Shown: positions 24,041-35,030 of the stretch, one piece after another
Layout: each line of letters begins with the position of its first letter
Position numbering within the stretch: position 1 is the first letter of the stretch
NCBI RefSeq assembly: GCF_024586455.1
Contig: NC_065921.1
Coordinates: forward strand, 14,477,401-14,541,400
From: Bactrocera neohumeralis
Taxonomy: Eukaryota > Arthropoda > Insecta > Diptera > Tephritidae
Direction: 5' to 3'
Length of the DNA stretch: 64,000 nt
The notes under the pieces: model-generated
The model's input: only the letters and a program-made list of their open reading frames with translations
Told to the model about the DNA's origin: nothing
Database searches by the model: none
Translations under genes and position numbers: made by a program

Positions 24041-24050
24041 TAAAGTTGAA

Positions 24051-24240
24051 GGAAAGCTTCCAAAAAAATCTTTGAAGCTACACTAGCGTAAGAGAACAAC
24101 AGGAAAGCTTTGAAAAAAATTGTAGAGGCCACAGTATTATCCACTAAACGAAAAGGAAGACCGCGATCAAGATGGATTGACGAACTCGAGGAACAGCAAA
24201 TGATCCAGACGTCTAGCTTGCAAGAGACGCCAAAAAGCGC
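24051..24240 (+). mobile_element. C-terminal remnant of a non-LTR retrotransposon
   Basis: Translation from 24110 gives KKIVEATVLSTKRKGRPRSR followed by WIDELEE, the basic 'RKGRPR.RW.D.ve' motif that closes many LINE ORF2 proteins. Just upstream, GGAAAGCTT plus an A-run and GA(A/G)GC(T/C)ACA is present twice, 51 bases apart (24051 and 24102), a small tandem duplication in this tail. Too short to classify. Confidence 0.5.
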
Positions 24241-24448
24241 CAAAAGTTGCATACAGAAAATATATGTATATGTTAAGGGTTCCATAACAGACTGTCACAC
24301 CAACTTTCCACGAAATACAGACTATAAGCTCCACAAAGAACTAACTAAGGAAGAATATTATGATTTTGTATCGATTTTTTTTTGCAAACAACACGAATAA
24401 TACTGAAATAGTTATCGATTTCCAAAAATTTGTGAATTATATAGTAAA

Positions 24449-25744
24449 AGGCGATCCATTTCGAGGTTCCATACTTTTTTAAAGAAAAAACAAAAGAAAC
24501 ATCAAATGTAATGGCGAATATTTATTATAATTCATACGGACATTAGTTGGCATTTATGTATTTTTTGAAGATTGTCTCTTTCAAATGTTGGCCGCGGCTA
24601 CATCTCAAATAGTCCATCCGCTGAGTCCAACCTTCCATGACTAGTTAAAACATTTCAACTGATAACTGCCGAATAACACGCGTGATGTTTTGCTCCAAAG
24701 ACTGAATCGAAGCTAAATTGTTCGCATTGACTTTAAACTGTTCATATGCTCACAGAGAATAGTCTAACGGTGTGATATAGCACGATCATGGTGGGCAATC
24801 GACCGGCAAAACGTGAAATTATCTGCTCACCGAAATGTTCTCCCAATAAATCCAATGATTGATGCGATGTATAGGAAGTGGCACCATTTTGTTGAAATCA
24901 AATGTCGCCGAAATCACGAGCTTCAGTTTCAGGCATCAAATAGTTGGTTTCATGACGCGATAACGGTCCCCATTGGCGGTTACGTTCTCAACGGCATCAT
25001 ATTTGATCAAGTATGAACCCATGATTCCACCGGCCCACAAATCACACCAAACCGTTGATTTTCTCGATGAAATGGCAACTCTTGCATCTCCTCAAATTGC
25101 TCTTCGTCCCAAATACGGCAATTTTGTTTACATACTCATTGAGCCAGAAATGGGCCTCTTCGGTGAATAAAATTTGGCTCGAAAATGTCAGATTTTCTTG
25201 GAAGTTTTCAAGAGCCCATAAAGCGAAACGATGTCGTTTGGGAAAGTCAAGCGTCTTCAGTTCTTGCACAAGCTGCATTTTGTACGCTTTCAATTTAAGA
25301 TCTCGACATAAAACACACCAAGTCGATCCATACGTCAGTCCGAGTTGCTGTGAACGGTGCCGAATAGACTCTCCACGGCCTTCGTGTACACTCTCAGCTA
25401 CTGCTGCTATATATTCTTCACTGCTTGGTGGTCGTGGTCTATTTGGTCGAATATTATTCAGTAATGAATGCTGGGTCTCAAGATAGGTTATGGTATTGCG
25501 AGTAGTTCGCTGAATAGGCCGATTATTTTGGATTTAAGTTGAGCGAAGCCCCCGGGAACACATTTTTTACAGAACATGAATTTTCCTAACAAAGTTAAAC
25601 GATTTGTTAACGTTGTTCCAGGATAAGTCTTTCCATGATGAAATGCCAAGAATACTGAACAAAAATGATATGACAGCTTAACACTACTCGCGCGTGATCT
25701 GACAAAAGAAGATTGTTGAAAAAAGTGTTTCTCTTGGATCACCC
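24449..25744 (-). mobile_element. DD41D mariner (rosa/Visitor-like) with both ends, decayed
   Basis: Minus-strand reading from 25744: terminus GGGTGATCCA, then a transposase N-terminus with LNPK.SAYSANYSQYHNLS-type broken text. Next are the second helix-turn-helix region and KAYKMQLVQELKTLDFPKRH, FALWALENFQENLTFSSQIL and FTEEAHFWLNEYVNK (first catalytic Asp changed to Glu). The opposite end at about 24450-24458 reads GGCGATCCA, agreeing with the first terminus at most positions, so the element is about 1.3 kb and retains both ends. The C-terminal half is heavily mutated. It belongs with the relic at 19035 by the shared block LFTDEAHFWLNGYVNKQN and its surroundings. Confidence 0.78.
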
Positions 25745-27340
25745 GTTTTATGGTCGCTAGGATGAAGACTGCTCTTTAATCAAATTTGCACTGTGAGGAC
25801 AGATCTGTCTGTCTGGGGGAAAAAACTATTCTAGTTTAAGACAATTCCTTCCGGGACCGGAACTAGAGGTTTATTGAATTGTTTTGGCTCAATTACGGTT
25901 TCTTCTTTAATGATGTCATTTGATTTCAAGAATTAACTGATTTTTATATCAACTGAATTCAATATTAAGTAAAATCAGTTTGAGAAACTTTATGTCAACT
26001 AAAACATTATGCCACTTAACCTTTTCAACCCACAATCATAATCAAATTTGCGCTTTTAAGACACACAGTTTAAGTGCTGATTTAAAGATCGCTGTCATTT
26101 CCTAGAACCTACAAGGACAACATGGCATGTGGCTTCAAATCAAATCCAAAACAGATTCGCCTACACACATACACACACTTACGCAACTGAAAGTCGACAT
26201 TGAAAAATGATGCAAAGTGTCTAAAGTCAACTGCCGAGACAAGTCAGCAAAGCAGGTGAGAATGACTAATAGTTGCAGGTAATATGGCAACAAGATGTGG
26301 CCATATTTGTAGTGATTGTGACAATATGATGACATAGTTGTAGCAACTAAACAAATCAACGTTGAGTTAGAAAAAAGATTGACTGCCACAAAATTGAAGG
26401 CATAACAAATGATGGTGCGTACGGATTGCTGGATTAGTTTTTGTAAGCTTTTAGTGTAGCGAAAGATTACTTGGCATGTGTAGTTATGGATTTATAGTTT
26501 TAATAAACATAATTTTAAATAAACTTTTAACAACTATATCGAAATAAAATAAAATAAATTATACTCACGCCCCATTTGGAAAGAGACCAAAAACTAGGAA
26601 CTGCCTCGTACAGTGAGTTGATGAAAATGGGCGTGGCAAAAATTGTAGTTAACTCAGCGCTCTAACCGAAACCAGAAAGCTATTCCTCTGTTAAGTGGCA
26701 AGTCATGGGAGCTAATCAAAAGCATCACTGGCTCATCATCAAGCTGCTGACGGACGGATGACAGCCTGCAGCCACTGTACAGCTGTCGTTGCTACTAATT
26801 TTTATGATTTGAAGAGAGTTGCATTTTCCGGTTGCAACAGTTGTTGCATAGTTTGATTGGCAGGCAGATTACGCTTTTGGCAAATGAAAATTTATGCTCA
26901 TGTGATATCTAGAAAGCGAAAAATATTAATATAGCTCCAAACAATCAAAAATTGTGCATCAATTTAAAAATAAATTAATCGCAGTGGTGGCAGAGTAGAT
27001 AATACGGTGAGGTAAGCGATAGATTCTTAGACACCCCTACATAAATCTCTCGAATATAAAAAAAATTAATTACCACTCTTTAACTGGAATTTGGAAACTC
27101 TCCAAAAAAGTTTGGACAATGATTAACCTCATTATGTAAATCTCAGGTAGAATCATAACTCATATTATATTGCACCATCCCATAAATGGCAGGTGAATCA
27201 GTTATACCCTTGTTAACCATAAGAAGATAAGTGCCTTTACTTTGAAAAACGAATCAGGTTAATATGCGTAGATCTATACTATATTAAGAAATTATACCAC
27301 AAAATTTTCAAAATTAATGAGAAATACCTAAAAACCTTTA
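25745..27340. other. Intergenic DNA, no gene seen
   Basis: AT-rich. It includes a stretch near 26100-26900 with unique-looking composition; nothing is recognised on either strand. Confidence 0.45.
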
Positions 27341-27344
27341 TAGG

Positions 27345-27545
27345 AGGGTTTTCAATAAGGACGCTACAAAAGTTTAGTACAAACGTTTGGGATATTAATG
27401 AAATTCTTTATTCCTGTGAAAGAACATTCGATGCCATTATGTATGGAACTCGATTTCGAGGCGGCCAATTGACTGGGCCATTTCGTAAGATAACACGTTC
27501 ACCAATCCTGGCTTTTACTTTGGAAAGCCAGAAACTGTTGTGAAA
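27345..27545 (-). mobile_element. DD41D mariner C-terminal fragment
   Basis: Minus-strand translation FWLSKVKARIGERVILRNGP followed by VNWPPRNR corresponds to the block between the second and third catalytic aspartates of the relic at 19035 (LSKTKFDERVISRNGSINW). The adjacent 3' text resembles the downstream end of that relic. Only about 200 bp remain. Confidence 0.65.
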
Positions 27546-27578
27546 ATATAAACTATAAAAGGTCGATAAAGTCTGATA

Positions 27579-28265
27579 TACCATCTGATCAATTTTAGCC
27601 CGGACTGGTCCATATAAACTGTGCACTCAACCCGAATCGATAACATTTTTTCCGTTGCTTGGTACAAATTTTTATGACTAAGTGAAGTTCGATGTCCATA
27701 AGTATGTCAATCAGTGTGTAACTCTCAGTAACCTGTTTGCGACTAATCGCGATCGCTGAAAATGCTGCAGAAGTAATTTTAATCCCAAACACAAGTATTT
27801 GAGTGGCAGAAAGCATTCAGTGAAGGTCGAAAAGTCATCGCAAACTCTGTTAATGCAAATGACATCCGAAAAGTTAAGTAAACGTGGTTTAACAACCGTC
27901 GTGTTGGCATCAGAAAGATGCATTTTGATTACTGGTTTGGATATGAAAGATGCAAGACTTGTACCAAAAACGATTAAAGGTCGCATTAGAGATGTTTGAC
28001 AATGCAACTGAGAACTCTAAATTTATAAAATAATTCATTAGAACTTTGAGGAAAGCGAAAAAGCGCTAAAATTGTTGAAGTCACTGAAGTCATAAGATGG
28101 ATGAAGAACATTCCAGCTAAGGCTTAAAGCAAGTGAGATTTTATTAAACGTTGCCATGCTTGTCTTGGAGCCTATTTTAGAGGATGTTATAAAGACTTTT
28201 ATTAAAATTGGTGAAAATGTATGTTTTTATTTTTGTCAATCCGGGTGAAATTTGATCAGATGGTA
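27579..28265 (+). mobile_element. Internally deleted mariner with both terminal repeats
   Basis: Left end 27579-27609 reads TACCATCTGATCAATTTTAG then CCCGGACTGGT. The right end 28239-28265 reads ATCCGGGTGAAATTTGATCA then GATGGTA, its inverse complement with few mismatches. Inside are an N-terminal remnant (WQKAFSEGRKVI and NRRVGIRKMHFD in mixed frames, 27800-27950) and a C-terminal remnant (KRCHACLGAYFRGCYKD, 28145-28200). The whole catalytic core is gone. About 690 bp, non-autonomous. The same termini recur at 7367 and 44359. Confidence 0.78.
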
Positions 28266-28500
28266 AAAACGATTAGATTATAGTAATTTATTTTAGAGGA
28301 AGTTGTAAAGGCTTGCTTTAAATTTCGTAAAAAAGGATTTTTTTTTATTTTTGTCAGTCCGGGTCAAATTTGATCAGATGGTAAAAACGATTAGATTATA
28401 GTAATTTATTTTAGAGGAAGTTGTAAAGGCTTGCTTTAAATTTCGTGAAAATGTATTTTTTTTATTTTTGTCAGTCCGGGTCAAATCTGATCAGATGATA
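28123..28500 (+). repeat. Tandem array of mariner 3' ends, period ~118 bp
   Basis: CCGGGT(C/G)AAAT(T/C)TGATCAGAT is present at 28241, 28359 and 28476, spaced 118 and 117 bases. Between them AACGATTAGATTATAGTAAT and AGAGGAAGTTGTAAAGGCTT repeat almost exactly. The first unit is the true 3' end of the mariner at 27579-28265; the next two are extra copies of that end. Confidence 0.88.
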
Positions 28501-29845
28501 GAAAACGATTTGATCGTAACAATTCTCCGAACATTTATAGAACTGAGAAGCTAGAGGAACAAAGCTTGCAATCGAATTGGAAATATTCAAAGTTATGAAC
28601 CATACAAAGCCATTTGATATCTTAAGGAAAAAATTTTAGTTAAAAAATCTCATTTGGACGCACTCATCAAATCAAATCAACTTAAATGATTTCCTATTAA
28701 AGGATGAATAAAAATTGTCAACCTTTTTTGTGTCGTATGGATAAGTCACTACTTTTTAAGGCTAAAAGACACAAATAATTGTTGAAAACTCAAGTGAGTC
28801 GCCTGTCGAGCTACAAATAACTGACAACTGCTGTCACTGCTACCAGACAGTAGTTGCATGCAACTGAATGCCACACACTACTCGGTAGTGCCACAACAAC
28901 AAATATGTAAATGAGTTGAGTGTTGGTGGCGCCACTGCAACGACCAACATTTGATTAGTGAAAGGTGTTGTAAGGCAAATAAATTTTTAGTAGAAAAATT
29001 AGCAAAAGAAATACGCAAACAAAATGGAGAGAAAACAAAACGAAAGCCGCTTTCGCAAAGAGACGGCTTTGCCATATGTAAATGTAGTCATTGTAACTAG
29101 CCAGTTCGTCATATGCCATCAATAATATTGTTGTTATGACGATTGATTGAAGTCACCGCCTTTTTACCAACTGATTGACGCTCTAACCAACTGTCACTCA
29201 ACTGTCTCATCAGTGGTTTGTCTTACGACCAACTTCAACGTAGTCTGCCTTGTCATAAAACGCGGCTTCACCTCAGCCAAGTCTAAGCCAACAAACACCG
29301 TCGCATACAAGAGGCAAACATTCCACGCGTACTGCCGCGCAGCTTCGATGCCGTTCGGGTACTCATTCCACTCATTTCACCGGCTGATCGATGGACTATA
29401 GTCTCTTGTATGCATGTATATACATTTATACTAGTTATATACGTTAGATAAATCCATGTGTGCGGTTCCGCTTCAACTTTCGATCTCTCCATAAAGGCTC
29501 TCGGCATTCCTGTTATTCCCGCACTTTTTGTTTTTGCTTGTTGTTGTGGTGTCAAATGTCGTCATTCCGTGTTTATTGAATGATTAGCGTTTGAAATCGA
29601 TACGCGTCACATTTGCCGCTGAGATTGCGCTGTTTTACCTCTCCCCAGCTGTGATCATTTTGCGATCACATTGATCATCGCATTTGAGCTGTTTGCTGCG
29701 TTCGGCTGATTGATGGTTGACATTGGCGTTCGGTAATTTGTTACGTGTCAGAATGACGTGAGTCGAGCGTATATGGTGTTGTTATTGGTGGTGGTGGCTA
29801 CTAAGCGAATTGGTGAATAGATATAGAATGACATTTAGTGTTCGT
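28501..29845. other. Intergenic DNA, no gene seen
   Basis: From about 28780 the sequence is unique-looking. The 84-90 codon frames at 29147-29555 lie on both strands without motifs. Confidence 0.4.
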
Positions 29846-29848
29846 GGA

Positions 29849-30420
29849 TTAGCAATTAAACTGGTTTATATGAGCGCGTTCGTTTTCAATTTGAAATGGA
29901 TTTTTCAATTGCAGATACCGGAACAAGTAATAGTTCGAAGGTGCCAAGTCTGAAGAATTCGATGGGTGTGATAGCAGATCATATACAAGCTGCAAAAGTT
30001 TTGGGTGAGTCAATAAACTTTTATGAGATCTGGCATTATCCTGATTTAACACAACACCTTTTCTATTGATCAATTCTGTACTCAATTTGTCCAGCAGATC
30101 ATGATATGGCATTGTCGAGCAAAAGCTCAAGTAAACGATTACCTTGAAATCCCACCGTACCGGCAACATAACCATTTTTAATGACTATCGGCTTTCCAAG
30201 TGACTTCATCCGTTTCATTCTTTATGTACCATAGTCTCCTGGGGCTTACATTTTAGCAAACAACCAACTTTTTATCGCCAGTATCAATGCGCTCCAAAAA
30301 CTCATTAATTTTTAGACATTTGATGACTTTTCAGCAATCTTTCAAGTTCTTAATCGATGATTTGCACCGACCAACGACATTAGTTTATCCACATCGTCCT
30401 TCCCGGACTTGACGTATCCT
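29849..30420 (-). mobile_element. Mariner transposase relic (SETMAR/cecropia-like)
   Basis: A minus-strand frame of 108 codons (30175-29849) reads MVMLPVRWDFKVIVYLSF, ELINRKGVVLNQDNARSHKS (second Asp) and HPSNSSDLAPSNYYLFRYLQ, where the third catalytic Asp (APSD) has become Asn. Upstream pieces up to 30420 contain RIDTGDKK (first Asp region), out of frame. This is the subfamily with the LINRKGVVFHQDNARPHTS motif. N-terminus and ends not found. Confidence 0.83.
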
Positions 30421-30439
30421 CAAGATTGAAATTGCTGGC

Positions 30440-31250
30440 ACGAAATTTTGCAAACCAATTTTGGTATTGGTATCTCGCACCGAAAATGGTCATCTAGTTC
30501 TACGACACCTTAGTCAAGCCCATTATGTTCTATGGAGTCTCTATCTTGTGAAAGGCTCTGAAAATATCACACTTGCAAAGAAACGCGTTAGCATTCAACG
30601 GGCGGCCCTCATCATCTTGCACATATTGCCCGTGGACATCGCTGGAAAGTGTATGGCTGCGAAAGCGTCAGGATCATGGATTCGCTAAACCAAACTCTAG
30701 AGGCTCTTTCTCTAAACTCCGGCGAGGGAGTTGTGGGTGGGAAGAAGCCGTTGTAGAGGTCGCAGCGAGGCTGGTGGAAAGGTTTACTGTCAAGAGCTCT
30801 CTATCAACTCCAGTTTCAGACTTCCCGAATATTGCAGTGTTTTCTAGGTCGAGGTGCCAACCATTAAGGTAAGTAGATTTACTGCTCCGAAGTGCAGCCT
30901 CCTTCAGAGAAGTGACAATCCACTCAGTTAGCAGAGCGGCGATACTAGCCTTGAACTCATTAACAGTGCGTTCAGAGTTGGTTGAGGAGTGCCTAACCTC
31001 GCTATCAATAGCATCGAGTGTCTTTATGATAAGACTGGTATGGGTGCCAGGCCACAGCGGAATCGCAGGAAACTGTAAAGCTGTTGAGCTAGCAAGGAAA
31101 GGCGCGCTAGAACCGCTATCGGTAGAATCCCGTATCTTCTTGAGTTCTATTACTGGGAAGCTGGGCATCGCGAAAGCTAGCCTAATTGTTTACATCAATC
31201 GAAATTACTTAGTGAACAATATAATAGTATTATCCAAAGAATTGCCCATC
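30440..31250 (+). mobile_element. RNase H-bearing non-LTR retrotransposon relic
   Basis: In order: HLSQAHYVLWSLYLVKGSEN (post-RT region), RAALIILHILPVDIAGKCMAAKA (30590-30670), a broken RNase H start, then LALNSLTVRSELVEECLTSL and IRLVWVPGHSGIAGNCKAVE followed by LARKGA (30940-31110). The last is the conserved RNase H 'WVPGH.GI.GN..ADELA' segment. Frameshifts divide it into three frames. No 3' tail was found; it stops near 31250. Confidence 0.8.
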
Positions 31251-32637
31251 TGAGGCTATAACATTTTCTTATTTTTCGGGCTGTTTGTGGATTACATGCA
31301 AAAATAACTGCGCCTGCTTATAAAGAATATTAAATCACTCCATTAAATATTATAAATTTAATTAAATCAACTGGAAATTCTACTATGCTCTCCTTTCGCT
31401 CATGCTCTGTATCGAATACTAAGCTGTCAAACTTCGACCGTATTAACCATCTCTGCATTCAAGCGGCATTTTACAACCCTCCGCGCTCTTTGCTCCGCTG
31501 AGCGCCAAAAATCACAAATCACTTGTTTATTTATACCTTTGCACTGCCTCTTTGTTGTAATACAGTTCGTTCGTTTTTTTTAATTAATGGCGAACATAAC
31601 GCACTTTTGTCACATTTCAATTGAAGTGCATGTTTATGGCAGTTGTTGCAGTTGCAAGGCACATTGTGTTGCATATTTTGCAACAACCAAAAAGCATGTT
31701 TTGTATTAATTTGTGTCATCAGTTTTGGTGAAAAAGCAAATGTGTTAAATAGTGAAATGTGTGAATGCCAACAAAGGGTAAAATTGTAAGTGTGTGTGTG
31801 TGTGGGTCGTGGGTCAATAATACTACGTTTACGCACTGAAGTACGCAAACATTTACTTATGTATATGTATGTATGTGTGAGCTTGTATTAGACTACATTC
31901 ATGCCTTTTGACATTTGCATTCACAGTTACAAGCTCTGTAATAAGGGGCGTGGCACTATCACCCACCGGCTATCAGTGTGCCGAACTAGACAACCTGTCT
32001 GAGAGAATTATACAGTTATATATGTGCACATACATACAAACTCGTATAGTATTTATTGCATGTTTGTAGCTCGACTGTCAGGTAAAATACTGCCATGCAC
32101 TTCCGCTTGCCCTCTCACCCCCTTAAATGCAGTGATATGAATTTATTAATGAACGAGTGTGCTTTTACACATGTCCAAGCCGCATATATACACACATACA
32201 AGTACATATGTAAATCTATTCCCTGTGGTGCAACTTAATTAATAAGCAGATGCGTGACACGGCTTCCAAGCTTTAGCGGGTGTTTACCAACACACGATAC
32301 ACCTTCGTATATAAAACATGCATACATATATGGTTTATGGACTTTAAATTTGTATATCCTTGCACATATTCTATATCTGTATATGTATATATGCGTATGC
32401 ATGTTGGTCGCATTTGTGGTCTGCATTGACACGTCTATTTTATGCCATTAAAATCCTGATCAAAGGTCATTAAATTTGCATTTGCCAATGTGGCGGGGAA
32501 GCCTTTCCTAATGTGAGAGATCTCTCAGCTGGGGATGATTGTGGCTCTGTTATTTGTAATATATTATTTAATTTTCGTATATAATTATTTACATATGTAC
32601 TTAAATATTAATGAAATACTGAACAGTGCATTAAATT
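31251..32637. other. Intergenic DNA, no gene seen
   Basis: Contains (TG)n at about 31790-31803 and many TATGTATG and ACATACATA strings around 31860-32410. Open frames are low complexity. Confidence 0.5.
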
Positions 32638-33060
32638 CAGCAGCTCATCGTCCCATCGAATGCGATATTCGCCGTTGCCAGTGCGCAAAGGACCACAAAT
32701 CTTCCACAGAACCTTTTTCTGGAAAGCTCTTAACATCGACTCATCAGATGTTGTCATCGGTCTTTGGCCTTTGTTCGTCGAGAGAGAACTTTGCTTCTCA
32801 ATTACCTTCTTAGTCCGAAGTAGCACCTGTTGGCAAGCGTTATTCTGCGTTGGATTTCGAGACCAACATTGCTTTTGCTGTTAACAGAGGTTCCAAGATG
32901 GATGTCAGCAGTGACGTGCGGGCCAAGTTGCGAGTGCGACGACGGTTTGTTTGATGAGAAGCGATATTTCGTCTTGCCCTCGTTCACCACTAACCCGAAA
33001 CGAAAAGTCTGAAACCTCGTTTGGTATCGAACGGTTCAGAAATGCTCATGTCGAGGCTCA
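32638..33060 (-). mobile_element. RTE-like retrotransposon fragment, YADD region deleted
   Basis: Minus strand: ISEPFDTKRGFR (about 33050-33010) joins directly to NEGKTKYRFSSNKPSSHSQL (32985-32925). The intervening YADD-containing segment is missing. It is followed by HLGTSVNSKSNVGLEIQRRI and TLANRCYFG, then LSTNKGQRPMTTSDESMLRA and FQKKVLWKICGPLR..NGEY. It ends inside RIRWDDELL at 32638, so it lacks the 3' tail as well. Confidence 0.78.
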
Positions 33061-33097
33061 ATCAGTTTGTTGACGCTGGGCTTTAATCCTTTATATA

Positions 33098-33999
33098 CAA
33101 GGTGTGTTCCAAAGTAAACAGGACCTTTTGAATCTATATGTCGACTGATGCGTTAGAATCTGCTATCTTTATCGATTGTCCAGTCGACATTTCATCGATT
33201 GGAAGTGAAGTTATTGCGTTTTAAGTGTCTGTATGTTTGTGTTATCGGTGCGAAAATGAGCTTCGAACAAAGAGCAAACATTAAATTTTGTTTTAAAATT
33301 GGTAAAACTTTTACCGAAACGTTTCAATTGATGAAACAAGTTTATGGCGATGATTGCCTATCTCGTAGCAGAGTGCACGAGTGGTTTCAACGTTTTCAAA
33401 GTGGTCGTGAGAACATAAATGACGATCAACATGTGGGCCAATCAAAATCCGTGATCACCAGAAATTCCATCGAAACTGTGCGTGAATTCATCAAAAATCA
33501 GCCGAAATCATCATTGAAATTCATGGAAATGGAATTGAACATCTCCAAAACATCGATTTATCGCATTTTGACCGAACATTTGGGCTTACAAAAGGTGTGT
33601 GCACGGTTTGTTCCGCACAAATGGACTGATGACCAAAAATTACTCCGAATCCAACATTCGAAGGACATCATTAAAGAGGTCAAAGAGAACAAAAATCACA
33701 TTTTAACCATTAACCACTGCCCGTATTCACCTGATATGGCACCCTGCGACTTCTTCCTTTTCGGAAAAATGCATTTTCCCATGAAAGGAAAGCGTTATGC
33801 AGACGTAGAGGCCATTCAAAAGGCTTGCACCGGCATACTGGCGGCCATACCGGCCAACGAGCTAAAACACTCGTTCGACATGCTTTTGGACCGTGCAGAA
33901 AGCTGTATTGAAGCAGAATGAGACTATTTTGAATAAAATACTTTGATTTGGAAAAAACAATTTGTTCCGTTCGTTCCGTTTACTTTGGAAAGCACCTTG
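33098..33999 (+). mobile_element. 902-bp mariner element with intact ends and TA flanks
   Basis: Left end CAAGGTGTGTTCCAAAGTAA and right end (read inward) CAAGGTGCTTTCCAAAGTAA agree at 23 of the first 27 positions. Both ends are bordered by TA (33096-33097 and 34000-34001), the usual mariner target duplication. Inside is one uninterrupted transposase-derived frame (33256-33921). A full mariner is about 1.3 kb; the shortfall of about 0.3-0.4 kb is an internal deletion. The good match of the ends suggests relatively recent activity supplied in trans. Confidence 0.9.
33256..33921 (+). CDS. Internally deleted mariner transposase, 221 aa, DNA-binding part intact
   Basis: Starts at the ATG of MSFEQRANIKFCFKIGK; an earlier open part (from 33199) has no ATG. 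Residues 1-55 form the first helix-turn-helix (TETFQLMKQVYGDDCLSRSR, VHEWFQRFQSGREN). Residues 90-125 form the second (NISKTSIYRILTEHLGLQKV followed by CARFVPHKW, the counterpart of the WVPHEL linker motif). At about residues 145-155 the protein jumps from IIKEVKENKNHILTINH to YSPDMAPCDFFLFGKM. The blocks with the first and second catalytic aspartates (TGDE and HDNAP) are therefore absent while the frame is kept and the third Asp remains. The C-terminus FDMLLDRAESCIEAE is complete. It cannot cut DNA but could still bind mariner ends and dimerise; a repressor role is only a possibility. A simple MITE-like deletion with a chance-preserved frame is equally good. Confidence 0.8.
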   Translation: MSFEQRANIKFCFKIGKTFTETFQLMKQVYGDDCLSRSRVHEWFQRFQSGRENINDDQHVGQSKSVITRNSIETVREFIKNQPKSSLKFMEMELNISKTSIYRILTEHLGLQKVCARFVPHKWTDDQKLLRIQHSKDIIKEVKENKNHILTINHCPYSPDMAPCDFFLFGKMHFPMKGKRYADVEAIQKACTGILAAIPANELKHSFDMLLDRAESCIEAE

Positions 34000-34001
34000 T
34001 A

Positions 34002-34609
34002 CATCGCTACCATCGAAGTTGTATACAGATTATAGCGCTCTCATAAGCTTTGGATATGATTTTAAATACTTCAAGTGGATTTGCCTTTTACTTCAAAATA
34101 GGCCTTAATCTTGAGCATTATATCTTCATTGCTTCTAAGTCTGAACTTATCAGAGAGGTTTTTCTTAAGATTTGAAAAAGGCAAAAATACTCTGAGACTA
34201 CAAATATTTTAATGTATTTATAGTAGCGTTCACAGAAAAAAGAAATAAGCACTTTCATACAATTCATCTGATGTGAATCAAAGTGTCTCTTAGAGAGAGA
34301 AAAAATTCATTACAACACTGTTTAGCTAAGCATATTTTTTGAGCCTGGAAAGTTCAGAAAGTTCATTATAAAATAAGTTGTGATGATGAGACTATGTTTT
34401 TTGGGGTTTTGGATAGATAAACTGTTTTCGGATTCTCTCTTGTATAAGAAGTAAAATATGGTATGCCGATAAGGACCTCAGGACTAATGATCGGAATGGT
34501 AAGCTGGGTCGATTTAGCCATGTGCACTTTACTGCCTAGTCCCTCAATTTTTGAGTTAACGCTCAGAAATTTTATACATGCGCTTTTATCTCACGGAAAC
34601 TGCTCATGT
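34002..34609. other. No gene seen
   Basis: AT-rich DNA between the 902-bp mariner and the 155-bp repeat; nothing recognised. Confidence 0.45.
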
Positions 34610-35030
34610 GTTAGAACTGCCAATATCGAATTAATATAACACATAGCTGCCATACAAACTCACCGATTTAAATCAAACCATTGTTTCGAAAACCTTTTAT
34701 TTTGAAAAATATCTTTCTGAAATTTGGCACAAATTATTACCCAAGGTAAGGCTACAAGCTACGAGTATTATATTCAAATCGGACCACTATACATATAGCT
34801 GCCAAACGAACTGACCAATCAAAATCGAGTTCTTGTACGGAAAATGTTTTGATTTGGTGAGACATCTTCACGAAATTTGGCAGGGACTATTGCCCAAGAC
34901 AAAGGCACAATTTTCGAAGAAATTCTTCAGGTCGAACCACTAAAGGATATATGTAGCTTTCAAACAAACTAAGTCATATAGTTGATTTAAGAAGTGGATC
35001 TGTAGCTTCGGTGCTGCCGAAATAAACATT
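34610..35030 (+). repeat. ~155-bp-period tandem repeat with terminal hairpin
   Basis: TAGCTGCCA(T/A)AC..ACT...GATYA opens units at 34643 and 34796, and a third, partial unit opens with TAGCTTTCAAAC at 34954. Spacings are 153 and 158 bases. Shared inner text: AAATTTGGCA....TATTRCCCAAG and TCRRACCACTA. The array ends in TTCGGTGCTGCCGAA (35007-35021), a 5-bp stem with a 5-base loop. Related sequence is at 1905 and, inverted, at 53290. Confidence 0.75.
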
